From the NCBI GenBank assembly GCA_047967505.1, contig CM106538.1: DNA of 64,000 bases; one strand, 5' to 3'. Under the pieces are notes generated by a model that saw nothing but the letters and a program-made list of their open reading frames with translations, ran no database searches and was not told the DNA's origin. The position numbers and the translations under genes are program-made. Source of the DNA: Dipteris shenzhenensis. Its lineage: Eukaryota; Polypodiophyta; Polypodiopsida; Gleicheniales. Positions 58,049-64,000 of this stretch are shown here, piece by piece. Within the stretch, counting starts at the first letter, position 1, and the number at the start of each line of letters is the position of its first letter.

Positions 58049-61000
58049 CCAATCCTCAAGTGGATATTTCTTCTCAAGGAAGAGGCCCTGACCCTGAGGT
58101 AGAAATGCAAGGTTGACATCTTGAAGGTTGATGCTGTACATAACTGTTTTTTCCTATAAATATCTGTAAATATGCTTGCTCATATCAAATGCCTTACATT
58201 AAATGTTCAGGGGATGTGCGACAGTAGGAAATGGAAATCTGTGTGGCTGTATATCAATCGATTTCAGCCTGATATAGTGGCAATATAAGAACATAATCAG
58301 CATGTCTATGCAGGAAAGATAGGTCATTATTGCGGTTATGATATCTATGCTGGGAAGCACTCTTTCTCAGATGTAGTCATTCTGATCAAGCATGAGCTTC
58401 AGCCAGTTATTGCTTTAAATGACAATCGAGGCAGATGGATTATTCTTCAATGCATCATTCAAGGCGAGGTGTTTGAATTTGCTTCTGTGTATGCACCTCA
58501 ATCTTCTTGGGATAGAAGCGCAATTTGGGATGCCATGCAACGATATCCATGGAGACATCATTCATTTATATGTGAGGATTTCAATAATGCTCCACAACAA
58601 GGTGACAATACATCAGGAAATACTCATATGTTAACCTCTGAAAGGCATGCATGGTCTCAATTACAGATTCATCTTGATTTGGTTGATCTTTGGAAGGAAT
58701 TGCAGCCTTTGTCACCTGGATACACTTTTCAATGCAATGCCCTCTCTTCTTACCAGGCACGTATGGATCGCTGGTATAGTATAGCGCCGCAACAAAATGA
58801 TGATTTTACATGCAAAATGTGGGTGCCTTTGTGCATTCAAATCATGCACCGTTATGGTTGAGGCTATCTTTTCATGATATGCCAGATGATAGATTGCCTC
58901 AAAGGCGACATCTGATTGTGAACAATAACTATTTGCAGCATGTTGCTTTCAAGGCAATGGTTACTGAAGCCTATCAATCTCTGTCTTTTCAGAGCCACTT
59001 TGATATTGATAATGCATGGGATTCTTTTGTTTCCAAAATGCAAGTTGTAATTAGAGGTTATGGCAAGTCTTACATGAAGAATCTGAGGCAAACTGTTGCT
59101 CAAGCTAAATTGACTTGCCAAGACCTCACTGAACTCAGTCACTTTCGTCCTTTATCCTTGCATGAGCAAACAACACTATGCCAAGCTAAATATTGTCTCC
59201 AAATCAATGATCACAGGAAACTTGCTAAATGGGAGACCAGAGCAAGACAAAGGGTGCTTATGCCTAATGGTCCATGGACTACATCACGGTCAGACCTTGC
59301 TTCTATTTGTGTACATCATTTCTCTCAGCAGTTTGCTTCTGCAGATCCTCCCTCACAGCAAGTTTTGTCTGCAAGAAATTTACTTTTACAGCATGTTTCT
59401 CCTATTATCTCCACTACTCAAGCTTTAGAATTGGAGGAACCTTTTACTGAAAGGGAATTGTCAAATGCAATTAAATCCTGTGGTAAATGGAAATCTCCAG
59501 GATGGGATGGTCTTACAGTTGAGTTTTTTGTAGAATATTGGCCTCTTTTGAAGCATACTTTGCTGCATATGGTGAATTCTGCTTGGCAAAATCAGAAAAT
59601 GCCAGACATATGGAAGAGAGGTCTTGTTAAACTCCTTCCAAAAAAGCAAATCTGTGAATCTTTGGCTGATTGGAGACCTATCACACTTATGCCAGCAATT
59701 TACAAATTTACTACTAAAATGATTGTTGATCGAATAAAAGGTTATTTGCATGATGGGTTGCATCCTGCGCAATAATATGGTTTTGTTCCTCGTAGGCATA
59801 TCACAGACAACATTGCTAATGCCTATGTTGGAATAAAATATGCCAAATATATGCAGCAGGATGTTTTGCTATTGCAAGTTTATATTGCCAAAGCTTTTGA
59901 TACTGTTCAGTCAGTGGGACTTTATTTCACCAACAATGCAGGCCTTGGGATTTGGCACAAAAATGTAGCAAATTATAAATTGGCTATATCAAGATAGTAA
60001 AGCTGCCTGCATACTTTCAGGGGATATTTCTACAACCTGGACTCTTGGTTGTTCTGTTCGGCAAGGCTATCCCCTCAGTGCTTTACTACTTGCCATAGCC
60101 ACTCATCCAATGCTTCAATATTTGGACCACCTTGTGGACATTGGCATGTTGCATGGATTGGAAATTCCTGGCAGCCGTGACATGATCGCTCAAGAATATG
60201 CTGATGATTCTTTCTTTACCCCGAAAAATATGCAAAGCGATCTTTTCCTGATTATGCAGGCTCTTTCCACATATGGCTTAGCTGCTGGTTTTCATGTGAA
60301 TTTTCAGAAATTCAAGCTATTATCGTTGCATGCTAAAGACTGGCATAGTCTTTTGTGGCCAGGGGAAATTGTTCCAACTTCTCAATTGATTCGACATCTT
60401 GGCTATCCTCTAGGTTGGGGGCTCACTCGTTCTCAACAAACTGATTGGGTGCTCACAAAGTTGAGGGAAAAACTTGAATATTGGAAGCTTACAACTTGGC
60501 CATTACATGTTCGTTTGCGAATAACGCAATCTATTTTGATAGCATACATACAATTCTATCTGTCCCTCATCATGTTTGCTAAGGCAGATCTGGTTTCCTT
60601 TATGTCTACTATCATGGAGATTTTCTGGCATTCAAAAAATGGCAAGAAAAGTCTCAGATTACTCTCTATGCATCGTCTCTGTTCTCCAAAGATGCACGGG
60701 GGTTTGAACATACACAATATTCAAATGCATATACTGGCTCAGAGGGGGAAAATGATGTTGCAGTTTATGCAAGGGGATCAGCATTGGGCTTTCTTGATCC
60801 ACTCTCTTTTGTTGCATATTGATACTTCTGCTTTTGGGCATTGGCAGCCTACACAGTGGGATTTTCTATTTGGCTCTATTCAAGGCAAGATCAAAGGCTG
60901 CCCTTTTGTCTCTCGCTTGCTTCTTGATTGGAAGCACATTTTATCCCACTTGGAATGGAATGGCAAGGATTCTTTGTTGGGAAATTCCTTGAGGGCTGAG

Positions 61001-61987
61001 AATATTTATTGGTCCAAAGTATTCTACCCTCCTTTGGCTATACAAGAACCCAAGCGTCCTTATTTTATATCTTTCAAAGGTATTGCTTCTGTGGCGGATG
61101 TACTTCAAGATAATGGCACTCTTTTATCTTTTTCTGCGGCTGCTAGCAAGTATGATTTGGGAGCTCATTATCGTCCTTTATGGCACAAAATTTCAGAAAT
61201 GCTTCAACCTTTCTTGCCGGTCCCTCGTTTGGAACTTCAGGATAGGCTTCAAGATTGGACTCTTCATTCTTCCTCTTCTTCAGCCCGTCCTTTAAAGTTG
61301 TCACACATCACAGTGCCTTCTCTGTATAAAGTGTTGTTACCTCCGTCTTGGGTTTCTGACAGAGCCAATTCTGTTTGGCATATAGATCGCCAATCAAAGT
61401 GATGCAGAAAGCGGCTGCGTCTCCTTTGGCAATATAAAGTCCCTCTTCGGCAACAGCTTTTCCTCTATCGAGTCCTACTTGGCATTTTTCCATCTGGGCA
61501 GTTACTTGCGCATAGACATATTGCCCCGGCTGTTTGCCACAGATGTCTACATTCTGCTGAATCTGTGCCTCATATTTTCTGGCACTGTCCACATACTTGT
61601 AATTTCCTCGCTCTCATTCATCAAGGGCTTCGAGCGAGATTTCCTACTGTTACTTTTGACAGGTTCTTCTGGTTATTTGGTTTTCATCCCGCTAGACAAG
61701 GTTTTGATTTATTTTTCGTTTGGGTGCGCTACTGGGTACTTTGGACACTATGGATGGACAAAAATCATAGAGTCTTTGGTGATCCTACTTTTCCATGTTT
61801 CATTTTTTTCAAACGATCTCTGCAGCAATCGTTTTATGATTGCTTTCAGACTCATTTGATTGATCATGATGTATATATGGCTTATACGGAGATTTTCAGT
61901 TGAGTAATAGCTACTCTGCTTTTGGAGTACCTATGAATGTAATTATTTCACAGCAATAAAATATTTTTTCTCACTAAAAAAAGAAAA
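58049..61987 (+). mobile_element. LINE copy B (L1-type), nearly full ORF2
   Basis: A 3.9-kb plus-strand element from a (TG)n tract to an A-rich tail (AATAAAATATTTTTT...CTAAAAAAAGAAAAA). It contains the endonuclease, RT and zf-RVT of ORF2, but no ORF1. It belongs to the same group as copy D (about 95% nucleotide identity where they overlap) and is more distant from copy A. Confidence 0.92.
58172..61903 (+). pseudogene. LINE B ORF2: endonuclease + reverse transcriptase + zf-RVT, broken
   Basis: From ATG 58172: LTLNVQGM (endonuclease Asn motif), ASVYAPQSSWDRSAI, CEDFNNAP (in place of GDFN), ARMDRWY and SNHAPLWLRL (the SxH end motif). RT follows with SPGWDGLTVEFF, KRGLVKLLPKKQICESLADW, RPITLMPAIYKF and YADDSFF (60197-60208). 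The zf-RVT region reads CHRCLHSAESVPHIFWHC. Lesions: TAA 58286-58288 in place of the Gln before the endonuclease Glu; a frameshift near 58815; a 3-base insertion making TAA at 59773-59775; motif A Asp changed to Tyr (59881-59883); a CAGT duplication (59908-59915) shifting the frame; TGA 61400-61402. The Asp-to-Tyr change alone would abolish RT activity. Confidence 0.92.
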
Positions 61988-62046
61988 ACGTGTGTGTGCG
62001 TGTTTATGCACATGTGTGTGCGTGTTTGTGTGTGTGTGTGTATGTG

Positions 62047-62233
62047 AGAATATTTCAGACTCTCCCTACGGCAATCTATCTATGATGCTTGCCATCAAGG
62101 AGATCTTCCTCAGTCATGCCTGGAAATAGTTTTTCTTTGCTTTTGATTTCCTGTTGAGGCTCTCTGCTTTTTTGAGACCCTCATGTAAATTTTGCTGATA
62201 ATATAATCATGGATTTACCAAAAAAAAAAAAAA
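62047..62233 (+). mobile_element. LINE copy C: 187-bp 3' fragment with poly(A)
   Basis: Reads LRQSIYDACHQGDLPQSCLE and IVFLCF, the last codons of ORF2 (compare LRQSLYDALHEEDLDVSCIQ in copy A), then a 3' tail region ending in a run of 13 A. Truncated on the 5' side at a (TG)n tract (62020-62046). A separate insertion from copy B, because each has its own A tail. Confidence 0.85.
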
Positions 62234-62557
62234 GGGGTGTGTGTATGTGAGAGAGAGAGAGAGAGAGAGTGTCTGTGTGGTGCTCGTGTGTGTGGCGGTG
62301 AGGAGCGATGGCGAGCTCAACCCCTCCCTCACCTGTCCCTGTACCTTGCCCGCAGCTTGCTACTGCTGCTGCACCTGCATCCGTACCGCATTTGTCAGCC
62401 CCTGTACATCTTCCGTATGCACACGTTGTGTGGATAAAAATGAATAAATGTTTTTCACTTGTTGCATGATGATGTGTAGTTGGGGAGGCCTCTACATGTT
62501 CCGAGATAGGAGTTTTCACAGGCTACTCGGGATGTTCACCTTTGTATTTTATGGGAT

Positions 62558-63013
62558 ATGATGCAGCCCGTGCCCTCTACTCTGGATCTTGATTTGGGAT
62601 TTGCTCATCCGATGCGCATCAGGCTGCATTTTGCCTCTTTTCCTACAGCATGTTATCGGTGCCGGCAAGTTCGTCATTTTGCACGTGCCTGCCCTTCAAC
62701 TTCCATGACCATTCCTGCTCCACTGTTACAGCATGTTTCTCCTATTATTTCCACTACTCAAGCTTTGGAATTCGAGGAACCTTTTACTAAGAGGGAATTG
62801 TCAGATGCAATCAAATCCTGTGGCAGATGGAAATCTTCAAGATGGGATGGCCTTACAGTTGAGTTTTTTCTAGAATATTGGCCTCTTTTGAAGCATACAT
62901 TGCTGCATATGGTGAACGCTGCGTGGCAAAATCAGAAAATGCCAGACACATGGAAGAGAGGTCTTGTTAAACTCCTTCCAAAAAAGCAAATTTGTGAATC
63001 ATTGGCCGATTAG
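62558..63013 (+). pseudogene. LINE D: ORF1 zinc-knuckle segment fused in frame to ORF2 RT
   Basis: The frame encodes LDLGFAHPMRIRLHFASF, the zinc knuckle CYRCRQVRHFARAC (nt 62651-62692, CX2CX4HX4C), PSTSMTIPAP, and then directly LLQHVSPIISTTQALEFE and the RT start with WDGLTVEFF. The join at about 62721-62728 is where similarity to copy B starts (TTACAGCATGTTTCTCC). It ends in TAG where copy B has the Trp of the ADW-RPITL motif. The fusion arose by deletion and is not expected to be functional. Confidence 0.85.
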
Positions 63014-64000
63014 AGACCTATCACCCTTATGCCAGTCGTTTACAAACCTACTACCAAAATGATTGTCGATCCGCTGAAGGGGTTTTTAAATGATGGGTTG
63101 CATCCTGCGCAATATGGTTTTGTCCCGCGTAGGCATATCACAGACAACATTGCTAATGCCTATGTTGGAATTGAATATGCCACGCAGCAGGATGTTTTGT
63201 TATTGCAAGTTGATATTGCCAAAGCCTTTGATACTGTTAAGTGGGATTTTATTTCATCGACTATGCAGGCATTGGGATTTGGCACAAAAATGCAGCAAGT
63301 TATCACTTGGCTATATCAAGATAGTAAAGCTCCCTGCATACTTTCAGGGGATATTTCTACAACCTGGACTCTGCTTGTTCTATTAGGCAAGGATGTCCCC
63401 TAAGTGCTTTACTTTTTGCCATAGCGACTCATCCAATGCTTCAATATCTGGACCACCTTTTGGACACTGACCAGTTGCACGGTTTGGAGATTCCTGGCAG
63501 TCGTAGCATGATCGCTCAAGCATATGCTGATGATTCTTTCTTTACCCCAAAAAATAAAGTGTTGCCGTTGCATGCTCATGAATGGCACAGTCTTTTGTGG
63601 CCTGGGGAAATTGTTCCCGCTTCTCAATTGATTCGACATCTTGGCTATCCTCTAGGTTGGGGACTCACCCGTTCTCAACAAACTGATTCGATGCTCACAA
63701 AGTTGAGGGCAAAACTTGAATATTGGAAGCTTGCAACTTGGCCATTACATGTTCATTTGCGAACCACACAATCCATTTTGATAGCATACATACAATTTTA
63801 TCTGCCTCTCATTATGTTCACTAAGGCAGATCTGGTTTCCTTTATGTCAGCTATCATGGAAATTTTCTGGTGTTCAAAAAATGGCAAGAAAAGTCTCAAA
63901 TTACTCTCTATGCATTTACTTGCTCACAGAGGGAAAATGATGTTGCAATTTATGCAAGGAGATCAGCCTTGGGCTTTTATGATCCGCTCTCTTTTATTAC
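63014..64000 (+). pseudogene. LINE D: RT core, several lesions
   Basis: Continues RPITLMPVVYKPTTKMIVD, YGFVPRRHITDNIANAYVGI, LLLQVDIAKAFDTVKWDF (motif A Asp intact, unlike copy B), then a frame change near 63378 before the RQGCPLS-type motif, AYADDSFF near 63520, and LEYWKLATWPLH. The frame shifts and deletions described for copy D make it inactive. Its intact motif A shows what copy B lost. Confidence 0.85.

Larger units (their letters stand above)
62234..64000 (+). mobile_element. LINE copy D, internally deleted, runs off the right edge
   Basis: Begins after a TG/GA-rich tract (62236-62272), includes part of ORF1 with its zinc knuckle, then jumps directly into the RT part of ORF2. The endonuclease and the RT N-terminus (about 1.3 kb or more compared with copy B) are missing. 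Two smaller deletions are visible relative to B: about 84 bp after CCAAAAAATAAAG at 63555, and about 55 bp near 63911 at an ATGCAT motif. The copy is cut by the window end. Confidence 0.88.

Overview
This window reads as a gene-poor, AT-rich stretch of nuclear DNA from a land plant with a large, repeat-loaded genome. The evidence is spliced genes with plant-type introns, Copia and Ty3/Gypsy remnants, LTR elements primed by initiator tRNA-Met, L1-type LINEs with a C-terminal RT zinc-binding domain, and abundant (TG)n/(CA)n and (CT)n microsatellites. The degree of LINE decay and the very long introns would suit a fern or gymnosperm better than a compact angiosperm, but that is inference and I cannot name the species.

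Two host genes are supported. The first is a small three-exon gene at 2242-2922 (+) for a TMEM220-like four-helix membrane protein. The second is the 3' half of an EXS-domain (ERD1/XPR1/SYG1) membrane protein gene on the minus strand. Its last four exons lie at 52498-52648, 47944-48109, 47754-47808 and 47143-47400, and the reading phase is consistent across every junction. A 4.4 kb intron separates the first two of these exons. The 5' exons are not visible up to the right edge, so the LINE cluster at 54.6-64 kb probably sits in another very long intron or beyond the gene.

The rest is mobile or repetitive DNA. Region by region: 4.2-6.8 kb has a decayed Copia gag and two LINE fragments. 7.46-9.41 kb is a gag-only LTR element with 0.37-0.39 kb LTRs. 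10.2-15.4 kb holds degenerate repeats and a decayed LTR element. 16.62-17.32 kb is a complete 694-bp TRIM with two 317-bp LTRs, a 60-bp interior and a perfect target-site duplication. 15.4-31 kb is dominated by a dispersed repeat family in both orientations, a decayed gag and large alternating purine-pyrimidine microsatellites. 31.59-33.48 kb is a second gag-only LTR element, with 96-bp repeats and an uninterrupted gag. 33.7-34.6 kb is a decayed Ty3/Gypsy integrase. 36.89-42.65 kb is a threefold tandem array of a ~1.9 kb unit. 42.8-45.6 kb has short tandem duplications. 50.90-51.51 kb is a GC-rich solo LTR inside the EXS intron. 54.6-64 kb is a run of at least four LINE copies, all on the plus strand, most of them joined to (TG)n tracts.

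The most interesting themes are the set of minimal non-autonomous LTR elements (one TRIM and two gag-only elements) that all carry a tRNA-iMet-type primer site, and the repeated association of one LINE group with (TG)n microsatellites.
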